A stretch of DNA of 27,705 nucleotides, taken from assembly GCA_034440395.1 (NCBI GenBank), contig JAWXBW010000071.1, positions 1 to 27,705 of the forward strand, given 5' to 3'. The notes beneath the pieces were generated by a model. It was not told where the DNA came from. It did no database searches and saw only the letters and a program-made list of their open reading frames with translations. The position numbers and the translations under genes were made by a program. Shown piece by piece: positions 8,201 to 14,573 of this stretch; the first letter of the stretch is position 1, and every line of letters begins with the position of its first letter. The stretch comes from JAAUTS01 sp034440395. Lineage in GTDB: Bacteria; Verrucomicrobiota; Verrucomicrobiia; Methylacidiphilales; JAAUTS01.

Positions 8201-9061
8201 TTCCAGCAGTTGGAAAACGAGAAGGAAATGGAAATGGATCGCGTTGAAGCTGGGGACGATATCGATCCTGGCATCATCAAACAGGTCAAAGTCTATGTCG
8301 CCTCGAAGCGTAAGCTTTCGGTCGGAGATAAGATGGCGGGTCGTCACGGAAACAAAGGCGTCGTGGCTAACATCGTGCCTGAAGCGGACATGCCTTTCCT
8401 TCCTGATGGTTCTCCAGTGGATATCGTTTTGAATCCTCTCGGTGTGCCTTCACGTATGAACGTGGGTCAGGTTTTGGAAACGCATTTAGGTATCGCAGCT
8501 CGTATTCTAGGCTTTAAAGTGGCGACTCCTGTGTTTGACGGTATTCCGGAATCTAAGATTCGTTCTTACTTAAAAGAAGCTGGCTTAGCTGAAGATGGGA
8601 AGACGGTTCTTTATGATGGCCGCACGGGTGAGTCCTTTGATCAACGCGTCGTGGTCGGTCAGATCTATATGCTAAAGTTGGGTCACATGGTGGCAGATAA
8701 GATTCACGCTCGCGCTGTTGGACCTTACTCCTTAGTTACTCAACAGCCGCTTGGTGGTAAGGCGCAATACGGCGGTCAGCGTTATGGAGAAATGGAAGTG
8801 TGGGCCATGGAAGCTTATGGCGCCGCTTACACTCTGCAAGAAATGCTCACCGTTAAATCCGATGACGTTCCAGGCCGCACGCGTATCTATGAAAGCATTG
8901 TCAAGGGTGACAATTCTTTACAAGCGGGCACTCCTGAGTCCTTTAATGTTTTGATTAAGGAAATGCAGAGTCTTTGCCTCGACATCAAGGTTGGTGAACG
9001 CAGCAAGGACGGCTCAGACCAAATTAAAAATCAGAATGATGATTTCGGTGAAGCCGCCTAA
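5231..9061 (+). CDS. rpoB: DNA-directed RNA polymerase subunit beta
   Basis: The beta subunit forms, with beta', the catalytic core of RNA polymerase. The 1276-aa product is collinear with the family from INFGKI near the N terminus to the C-terminal GGQRYGEMEVWAMEAYGA region that contacts beta'. The rifampicin-pocket cluster is at about residues 448-473 (Q455, D458, H468 and S473 correspond to E. coli Q513, D516, H526, S531), followed by GPGGLSRDRAGFEVRDVH and PIETPEGPNIGLI. The invariant GDKMAGRHGNKG active-site region is near residues 1034-1045. Position 456 is Leu where E. coli has F514. The ATG at 5231 is preceded by a weak AAGG. Coding continues to 73 bp before rpoC. Confidence 0.98.
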   Translation: MVTAHTGERINFGKIVDAIEVPNLIEVQLKSYEDFLQIGLPASKRKKEGLHAVFSEVFPIESYDEKIKLEFVDYEIAEAKMSSLECQREGATYAAPLYVTFRLRNEGNVIEERVYMGELPMMTERGTFIVNGAERVVVSQLHRSPGICFESSIHANGKTLFSFRIIPDRGSWLEVAFDTSDLMYVHLDRRKRRRKFLITTFLRALGYSSNEEILSLFYQIEDFSLNTNLDEEMISYKVLINEVRDTANQDLVVARAFEPLTKTTVRQLLDLGIHVVNVVDIRNDDTVIRCLKKDPTRDTEDALKDIYKRLRPGDPPTVTNAKALLKRLFFDAKRYDIGRVGRYKINQKLGLGVEQEMRVLTNEDIIASTSYVINLKQGEGSTDDIDHLGSRRVRAVGELLANQCRTGLARTERLVKERMTLFDVNTEGMTPQKLINPKALSAVIRDFFGRSQLSQLMDQTNPLSELTHKRRLSALGPGGLSRDRAGFEVRDVHPSHYGRICPIETPEGPNIGLISSMSSFARINEFGFIETPYRKVTGGKVTEKIDYLTADQEENYIVAQANAALGKNMEFTAEKVSVRHKGDFLEVNPAKIHYMDVSTKQLVSVAAGLIPFLEHDDANRALMGSNMQRQGVPLINPEAPLVGTGIEGKVARDSKAVVLCEGSGKVASVTANEIIVTKDGELPEAKKKVKGEADTGVYSHKLRKYMRSNAGTCVNQRPLVKKGQKVTKGQVIADGPCTDQGELALGRNVLVAFMPWNGYNFEDAILISEKIVKEDIYTSIHIEEFEISARDTKLGPEEITRDIPNVGDEALKNLGSDGVVRIGAEVVPGDILVGKITPKSETELAPEERLLRAIFGEKAADVKDSSLVVPSGTYGIVMDVKVTAGNTKVRLEKISPTEAKRQGKAIGDKYTKKMTELTEELTQSLSNILLNEKIPLDVVNAETGEIIIPANRKITKTLLRKMAAVYDHIEIDPSPIRIKIREIISAFEAKFQQLENEKEMEMDRVEAGDDIDPGIIKQVKVYVASKRKLSVGDKMAGRHGNKGVVANIVPEADMPFLPDGSPVDIVLNPLGVPSRMNVGQVLETHLGIAARILGFKVATPVFDGIPESKIRSYLKEAGLAEDGKTVLYDGRTGESFDQRVVVGQIYMLKLGHMVADKIHARAVGPYSLVTQQPLGGKAQYGGQRYGEMEVWAMEAYGAAYTLQEMLTVKSDDVPGRTRIYESIVKGDNSLQAGTPESFNVLIKEMQSLCLDIKVGERSKDGSDQIKNQNDDFGEAA

Positions 9062-9134
9062 ACTCCGCCAGACGATTTAAAATTACCCAAGCAAAAGACA
9101 CAAGACGTATTAACAGCAGATAAAGCACTACCTT

Positions 9135-12100
9135 ATGAGCAAAGAAAAACAATCAGCACGTGAGATTCTCGGCGCAGAACGCGCAGTCGGTTTTGATGAA
9201 GTGGCTATTTCCATCGCATCTCCAGAGACAATTATGTCGTGGAGCCGTGGCGAAGTAAAAAACCCAGAGACGATTAACTACCGGACATTTAAGCCAGAGT
9301 TTGGTGGTCTTTTTTGCCAACGTATTTTCGGGCCTGTAAAGGATTACGAGTGCGCCTGCGGTAAGTACAAACGTATCAAGTATAAGGGTGTGATTTGTGA
9401 TCGTTGCGGTGTCGAAGTCACTCTCTCTCGCGTCCGCCGTGAACGCATGGGTCACATTGAGTTGGCCGTGCCTGTTTCCCATATCTGGTATTACAAATGT
9501 ATGCCTAGCCGTATCGGCTTAATGATGGACATGACAGCACGTGAACTTGAGCGCGTGATTTATTATGAAGATTATCTTGTAATTGATCCCGGCAATACGC
9601 CCTTAGAAGCTAAGCAGCTTTTGAGCGAAATTGAGTATCGTGAAGCGCAGGAGCAGTATGGTGATGGCTCTTACTTAGCTAAGATGGGTGCCGAAGCCAT
9701 TCGCGAATACCTCAAGCGTCTTGACTTAGACACCGTGATTAAAGATTTGGAAGTAGCTCTCGTTTCAACCAAGAGCAAACAGCTTCGTAAAAAAATCTCT
9801 AAGCGTTTGAAGTTGACCCAAGGTTTCTTATCCTCCGCCAGTCGTCCTGAGTGGATGATTTTGGAAATCTTGCCCGTGATCCCACCAGATCTGCGTCCCT
9901 TAGTTCCCCTTGAAGGTGGCCGTTTTGCTACATCGGATTTAAACGACTTATATCGCCGCGTCATTAACCGTAACAACCGCCTGCGCACCTTGCTTCAGTT
10001 GAAGACACCTGAAGTCATCATTCGTAACGAAAAACGCATGTTGCAAGAAGCCGTTGATGCGTTGATGGATAACGGTCGTCATGGCCGTCCCGTCACCGGT
10101 GCAGGAAATCGTCCTCTAAAATCTCTCTCTGACATGCTCAAGGGTAAGACAGGCCGTTTCCGTATGAACTTGCTCGGTAAACGTGTGGATTACTCCGGAC
10201 GTTCCGTCATTGTGATCGGACCAGAATTGAAACTCAACCAGTGCGGCTTGCCTAAGAAAATGGCGCTCGTTTTGTTTGAACCTTTCATCATCCGTCGTTT
10301 GAAAGAACTCGGCTATGTGCATACCGTGCGCAGTGCTAAGAAATTGATCGAACGTCGCGAGCCTGTGGTTTGGGACATTCTAGAAGAAGTCACCATGGGC
10401 CACCCCGTTCTATTGAACCGTGCGCCTACCTTGCACCGTTTATCTGTGCAGGCTTTTGAACCTGTCTTAATTGAAGGTGACGCTATCCGCGTGCATCCTT
10501 TGGTTTGTACGGCTTATAATGCTGACTTTGACGGTGACCAGATGGCCGTTCACGTTCCCCTATCCGTTGAAGCGCAATTAGAAGCTCGCATCCTTATGTT
10601 AGCACCTAACAACATCTTCGGGCCTTCCAATGGACGCCCCATTACCACGCCTACACAGGACATCACACTGGGTTGCGCTTTCTTGACCGCCAACCCAAAG
10701 AAGGCCGTCGTGAAGGGTAAGGAAAAAGCTCGTCTTTGCATCATGGATGACGCAGACGAAGTTCTCTACGCCTACACGGATGGCATGTTAGCCTTGCATT
10801 CTCCTGTGCTCTTTAAGAACCCTGATGCTGGTAAGACTACCATCTACGGTGACCCTACGAGTAAGTTAATCGAAACCACTCCAGGTCGTATTATTTTCAA
10901 TAGTATCTGGCCGAAAGATCTGGGCTTCTACAACAAAAAAGCTGGTAAAAAACAGCTCGGTGACATCATCAACCGTTGCTACCAAGTTTGTGGTCACGCC
11001 ACAACGGTTCGCACCTTAGATGACATGAAAGAGATCGGTTTTAAATACGCCACTAAGGCTGGTATTTCTATCGGTATCGATGACATGATCATTCCTGAAG
11101 AAAAAGGTGAAGTCGTCAAGAAAGCTCATGAATCCGTCAAAACGGTTCATAACCAATACAACCAAGGTGCCATCACCGACGGTGAGCGTTATAACAAAGT
11201 GGTCGATATCTGGACTCAAGCAACCGAAGAAGTCGCTAGTGCGGCCTTCCGTTCCTTGGAATACAATAAAGGCCAAGCCGAAATTAACCCTGTTTTCCTC
11301 ATGGTGGATTCTGCCGCCCGAGGCAATCGTAACCAAGTGCGTCAGCTCTCAGGTATGCGTGGTTTGATGGCTAAGCCCTCCGGCGAAATCATCGAGCAAC
11401 CCATCGTGGCTAACTTCCGCGAAGGTCTCACCGTCTTGGAATACTTTATCTCCACCCACGGAGCTCGTAAGGGATTGGCCGACACCGCTCTGAAAACCGC
11501 TGACTCTGGTTACATGACTCGTAAGCTCGTGGACGTGGCTCATGACGTGATCATCACGGAACATGACTGCGGCACGGTCAAGGGCATCACAGTTGAAGCT
11601 GTTTACGAAGGTGAAGATGAAATCGTCAAACTGCGCGAGCGCATCATGGGTCGTGTTTCTTGTGACGATATTGTTGATCCCGTCAGCGGAAAAGTTGTCG
11701 TTGCTGCAAATGGACTAATTGATGAGAAAATCGCTGAAGCCATCGAAGCTCTAGGACAAGAAAGAGTTCGTATCCGCTCTGTCCTCACCTGCGAAACCCG
11801 TCGTGGCGTTTGCAGTAACTGTTACGGCCTAAACCTTGCCACAAACAAAATGGCCAAACTCGGTGAAGCCGTCGGTATCATTGCAGCTCAGTCCATCGGC
11901 GAGCCTGGCACACAGTTGACCATGCGTACGTTCCACATTGGCGGAACGGCCTCGCAGGTTTTCAAACAACCTCAGATCAAAGCGAAAAATGATGGGATTG
12001 TTCGTTACTCCGAACTTAAGACCGTGCAGGCTCTTGACGGCACGCACATTGCTTTGAATAAGAGCGGCACCATCAGCATCCATTTGGAAGACGGACGTGA

Positions 12101-13316
12101 ACTAGAAAAGTACACCATTGTCATCGGTTCTGTAATCAGCGTCGCTGAAGGGGACAAAGTTAAAAAAGGTCAAATGTTTGTTCAATGGGATCCGTATAAC
12201 GTTCCTATCTTGACCGAGAAAAGTGGCACCATTGAGTTCCGTGACATCATTGAAGGTGTAACCATGAACCGTGAACAAGATGAGACAACCAAGATGGTTG
12301 AAACTGTCATCATTGAACACAAAGAAGATTTGCATCCGCAAATTCTAGTTGTGGATGATAAAGGCCAACCTCTTGCGGCCTATTCTATTCCTTCTGGTGC
12401 TCACATTGAAGTTCAGGAAGGTGGTAAAGTGAAAGCTGGACAACGTCTAGCTAAGACACCCCGTAAAGTTGCTAAGACTAAGGACATCACGGGAGGTCTT
12501 CCCCGCGTTGCTGAATTATTTGAAGCTCGTAAACCCAAGGACGCTGCCGAGATCGCTAAGATTGATGGCGAAGTTAATATGGGCGGCACCTCACGCGGCA
12601 AAAAATTACTCATCATTAAAGACAAGGAAACTGGTCTGGAAGAAGAGCATCAAATTCCGCTTTCTAAGCATCTCATCGTTTATCAAGGAGACATGGTCAA
12701 GAAAGGTCAGCAGCTGACCGAAGGGCCTGTTATTCCCCATGAAATTCTCGAAGTTTGCGGACCGCAGGAATTACAGGAATACCTTGTGAACGAAGTCCAA
12801 GAAGTCTATCGCCTCCAAGGTGTAGAAATCAACGACAAGCACATTGAAACCATCGTGCGCCAAATGTTACGCAAGGTCAAAGTGACTGAGCCCGGCGATA
12901 CCATGTTCCTCTGGGCTGACCAAGTTGATCGTCTGGCCTTTGAAGAAGAAAACCGGAAAGTCTCCGCTAAAGGTGGTAAACCCGCCGAAGCTTCTCCCGT
13001 CCTTCTTGGCATAACCAAAGCCTCCTTGGAAACAGAAAGCTTTATCTCGGCAGCATCATTCCAAGACACCACACGTGTCCTGACCGATGCGGCTACTCTA
13101 GGTAAGAGCGATCGTCTCCGTGGCTTTAAGGAAAACGTCATCATGGGTCACCTCATCCCTGCAGGAACGGGTTTCCACACCTACCGCCGTATTCGCCTCG
13201 TTAAACTAGGTGAAGAAATCGGAGATCCTCTTGTCGGCATGGAAGATCCTGTTAAAGATGAAGAAACCCAGCGTAACAAAGTAGCCTTAGAGCTACCCGA
13301 AGCCTTCGTTGGTTAA
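9135..13316 (+). CDS. rpoC: DNA-directed RNA polymerase subunit beta'
   Basis: The beta' subunit carries the catalytic Mg-binding loop of RNA polymerase. In the 1393-aa product the invariant NADFDGD motif is at 462-468 with D464, D466 and D468 as metal ligands. The N-terminal zinc site is formed by C73, C75, C88 and C91, and the second zinc site by C812, C886, C893 and C896; all eight Cys are present. The bridge-helix/trigger-loop region (GLMAKPSGEIIEQPI, then GIIAAQSIGEPGTQLTMRTFH) is intact. A sandwich-barrel hybrid motif insert lies between about 960 and 1130, as in other bacteria. It is cotranscribed with rpoB and ended by a strong terminator. Confidence 0.98.
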   Translation: MSKEKQSAREILGAERAVGFDEVAISIASPETIMSWSRGEVKNPETINYRTFKPEFGGLFCQRIFGPVKDYECACGKYKRIKYKGVICDRCGVEVTLSRVRRERMGHIELAVPVSHIWYYKCMPSRIGLMMDMTARELERVIYYEDYLVIDPGNTPLEAKQLLSEIEYREAQEQYGDGSYLAKMGAEAIREYLKRLDLDTVIKDLEVALVSTKSKQLRKKISKRLKLTQGFLSSASRPEWMILEILPVIPPDLRPLVPLEGGRFATSDLNDLYRRVINRNNRLRTLLQLKTPEVIIRNEKRMLQEAVDALMDNGRHGRPVTGAGNRPLKSLSDMLKGKTGRFRMNLLGKRVDYSGRSVIVIGPELKLNQCGLPKKMALVLFEPFIIRRLKELGYVHTVRSAKKLIERREPVVWDILEEVTMGHPVLLNRAPTLHRLSVQAFEPVLIEGDAIRVHPLVCTAYNADFDGDQMAVHVPLSVEAQLEARILMLAPNNIFGPSNGRPITTPTQDITLGCAFLTANPKKAVVKGKEKARLCIMDDADEVLYAYTDGMLALHSPVLFKNPDAGKTTIYGDPTSKLIETTPGRIIFNSIWPKDLGFYNKKAGKKQLGDIINRCYQVCGHATTVRTLDDMKEIGFKYATKAGISIGIDDMIIPEEKGEVVKKAHESVKTVHNQYNQGAITDGERYNKVVDIWTQATEEVASAAFRSLEYNKGQAEINPVFLMVDSAARGNRNQVRQLSGMRGLMAKPSGEIIEQPIVANFREGLTVLEYFISTHGARKGLADTALKTADSGYMTRKLVDVAHDVIITEHDCGTVKGITVEAVYEGEDEIVKLRERIMGRVSCDDIVDPVSGKVVVAANGLIDEKIAEAIEALGQERVRIRSVLTCETRRGVCSNCYGLNLATNKMAKLGEAVGIIAAQSIGEPGTQLTMRTFHIGGTASQVFKQPQIKAKNDGIVRYSELKTVQALDGTHIALNKSGTISIHLEDGRELEKYTIVIGSVISVAEGDKVKKGQMFVQWDPYNVPILTEKSGTIEFRDIIEGVTMNREQDETTKMVETVIIEHKEDLHPQILVVDDKGQPLAAYSIPSGAHIEVQEGGKVKAGQRLAKTPRKVAKTKDITGGLPRVAELFEARKPKDAAEIAKIDGEVNMGGTSRGKKLLIIKDKETGLEEEHQIPLSKHLIVYQGDMVKKGQQLTEGPVIPHEILEVCGPQELQEYLVNEVQEVYRLQGVEINDKHIETIVRQMLRKVKVTEPGDTMFLWADQVDRLAFEEENRKVSAKGGKPAEASPVLLGITKASLETESFISAASFQDTTRVLTDAATLGKSDRLRGFKENVIMGHLIPAGTGFHTYRRIRLVKLGEEIGDPLVGMEDPVKDEETQRNKVALELPEAFVG

Positions 13317-13340
13317 GTAGCAAAAAGTTGCAACAAATAA

Positions 13341-13373
13341 AAACTCCGCTGGATACGTCCAGCGGAGTTTTTT
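13341..13373 (+). terminator. intrinsic terminator of the rpoBC operon
   Basis: ACTCCGCTGGA (13343-13353) pairs perfectly with TCCAGCGGAGT (13358-13368) around a TACG tetraloop, followed by a run of six T. The preceding AAA can extend the stem into the T run, so termination from the opposite strand is also possible. It lies 24 bp after the rpoC stop and separates the housekeeping block from the accessory island. Confidence 0.92.
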
Positions 13374-13397
13374 GTTTCCGTTCGTAAGCATCATAGA

Positions 13398-13437
13398 CTG
13401 AGCTACTGAGTGAAAAGCTGAAAGACTGAAACGCTGA
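13398..13437 (+). repeat. short CTGA tract with 8-nt periodicity
   Basis: CTGA occurs at 13398, 13406, 13418, 13426 and 13434, that is with 8-nt spacing apart from one 12-nt step that contains a GTGA. The units read approximately AARRCTGA. It lies in the non-coding stretch between the rpoC terminator and the XRE gene (13374-13569), where no other feature except the hairpin at 13507-13529 was seen. Confidence 0.4.
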
Positions 13438-13506
13438 AAAGAATTCAAGAATCCGCATTTTTCTTCTGGTCCGTGTCCCGTATTACTCCGTTCCCCTCAT
13501 AGCCTG

Positions 13507-13529
13507 CCCTTCCCGCTTTGCGGGAAGGG
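13507..13529. repeat. perfect 10-bp GC-rich hairpin
   Basis: CCCTTCCCGC (13507-13516) and GCGGGAAGGG (13520-13529) form a perfect inverted repeat with a TTT loop. There is no T run on either side, so it does not fit a textbook terminator, though it is about 40 bp beyond the 3' end of the minus-strand regulator and could stabilise its transcript. It may also be a REP-like dispersed element, which only a genome-wide search could show. Confidence 0.5.
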
Positions 13530-13569
13530 TGGTAAATTCTCCGCCTTGCTGGTGCCTTCCCCCATTTTC

Positions 13570-13797
13570 CTATTTAGCACGTTTATCGAGAAAAAGTGCC
13601 TCTGGGTTTGTGCGTAATCTCTTACATAGTGCGTCCAGCTTAGCCAGCGTTAAGCTTTGCTGTAAGTTCTCTATACGGAATAAAACAGACTTACTAAGCC
13701 CGATGCGACTTGCAAAATCCTCGTAGGTTTGCGCTCCTCTTCTCTCTTTGAGAAAGTTAGCCACACGTTTGTCATAAAGAGAAGCTTTCCATTTCAC
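13570..13797 (-). CDS. XRE-family helix-turn-helix transcriptional regulator
   Basis: A 75-aa single-domain DNA-binding protein of the Cro/CI (HTH_3) type. The helix-turn-helix is visible from about residue 24: TYEDFASRIGLSKSVLFRIE, with the typical A.R.GLS.S...RIE pattern, followed by the third and fourth helices LTLAKLDALCKRLRTNPEALF. The C-terminal tail is short (DKRAK), so it has no effector domain. The start is a GTG at 13797; no upstream alternative exists because a TAA at 13818-13816 closes the frame. The start abuts a 17-bp palindrome and a TATAAA -10-like box lies at 13820-13815, so the message would be nearly leaderless and the protein is probably autoregulated. It is divergent from the RHS island and may control it. 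Confidence 0.8.
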   Translation of the reverse strand: MKWKASLYDKRVANFLKERRGAQTYEDFASRIGLSKSVLFRIENLQQSLTLAKLDALCKRLRTNPEALFLDKRAK

Positions 13798-13822
13798 ATT
13801 CCTAATATCGGAATTTTATATT
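13793..13822 (+). promoter_or_regulatory. promoter for the TSP3/RHS gene pair
   Basis: TTCACA (13793-13798, 5 of 6 to the -35 consensus) and TATATT (13817-13822, 5 of 6 to the -10 consensus) are separated by 18 bp. The spacer and the region just after -10 are covered by the two palindromes at 13798-13836. A start near 13829 would leave ATG 13830 leaderless and makes the ATG at 13878 the better start for the first gene. Inference from motif match. Confidence 0.45.
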
Positions 13823-13836
13823 CCTAAATATGGAAT
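13798..13836. promoter_or_regulatory. two 17-bp palindromic operators for the XRE regulator
   Basis: ATTCCTAATATCGGAAT (13798-13814) and ATTCCTAAATATGGAAT (13820-13836) share the dyad arms ATTCC/GGAAT with an A/T-rich 7-bp centre. Their centres are 22 bp apart, about two helical turns, so two dimers could bind the same DNA face. They overlap the promoter elements on both strands between the divergent XRE and TSP3/RHS genes. The link to the adjacent regulator is inferred from position and symmetry. Confidence 0.65.
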
Positions 13837-13877
13837 TAATGTTGTATTCTTTACTTGTTCGCTTAATCAAGATATTT

Positions 13878-14573
13878 ATGAATGATTTTTATCAGCTCAG
13901 GCAGAGGCTAAGACAGAGGATCATCGTTACCGTTTTTGTATGTTTAGGCTGTGGTGTTACGGTGTTTGGACTGTTTTCTGTGCAAGGAGCCGACACGAAC
14001 AACAACGGGATGAGCGACATCTACGAGCGAATTTATGGGCTGCCGATGTCAGCCTTGGGGGATGAGGACGGGGATGGATATAGTAACCTAGCGGAGTATT
14101 TAATGGGAGGGAATCCTCGGTTGAATGGAGACTTGAGCCATTTCCTTATCTCTACCACATCCAGCGCTAACTTTCCTGTGTTAAGTTGGAGGGGAGCTTG
14201 GGGCATGAGGTATCAAGCTCAGCATTCGACCGAACTTAACTCATGGGTAAATGACGGAGTGATCTATACTGCTGCGGGAACAACCGAGACCCATACCTTG
14301 ACTGATGCGGTGAGTTCATTTCCGAAATACTTCTGGCGCGTGCAAGCATTAGGTTCGGTGGATAGGGATGGGGATGGGTTGAATGCTTGGGAAGAATTCG
14401 CCCTAAACACCGACCCAAACCTCCCAGACTCCGACGGGGATGGGGTGATGGATGGGCTGGACTTTTATCCTTTAGACCCCAGCCGTTCCCAGCCCTTAGC
14501 TGCGACGCTTGGGGATGTCACAGCACCGAGCATTAATATTGTGCAGCCTACGCCGACAACTCTGGTTCCATGA
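13878..14573 (+). CDS. secreted protein with TSP3-type calcium-binding repeats
   Basis: The 231-aa product (start chosen at ATG 13878; the frame is open from 13830) begins with an Arg-rich N region and a hydrophobic stretch (about 16-38) ending VQGA, consistent with a signal peptide or anchor. Acidic DxDxDGxxD-like loops follow: DTNNNGMSD, DEDGDGYSN, DRDGDGLNA and DSDGDGVMD, the pattern of thrombospondin type 3 / EF-hand-like repeats that bind calcium. The middle part resembles a beta-sandwich segment. The C terminus stops inside TAPSINIVQPTP, which looks like the opening strand of an Ig-like domain, so the gene may be a truncated front half of a larger protein. Its stop overlaps the RHS start by ATGA, implying translational coupling. 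Confidence 0.75.
   Translation: MNDFYQLRQRLRQRIIVTVFVCLGCGVTVFGLFSVQGADTNNNGMSDIYERIYGLPMSALGDEDGDGYSNLAEYLMGGNPRLNGDLSHFLISTTSSANFPVLSWRGAWGMRYQAQHSTELNSWVNDGVIYTAAGTTETHTLTDAVSSFPKYFWRVQALGSVDRDGDGLNAWEEFALNTDPNLPDSDGDGVMDGLDFYPLDPSRSQPLAATLGDVTAPSINIVQPTPTTLVP

Noticed and set aside
13398..13440. CTGA periodic tract as a CRISPR array
   Set aside because: The units are 8 nt with no unique spacers, and no cas gene is present.
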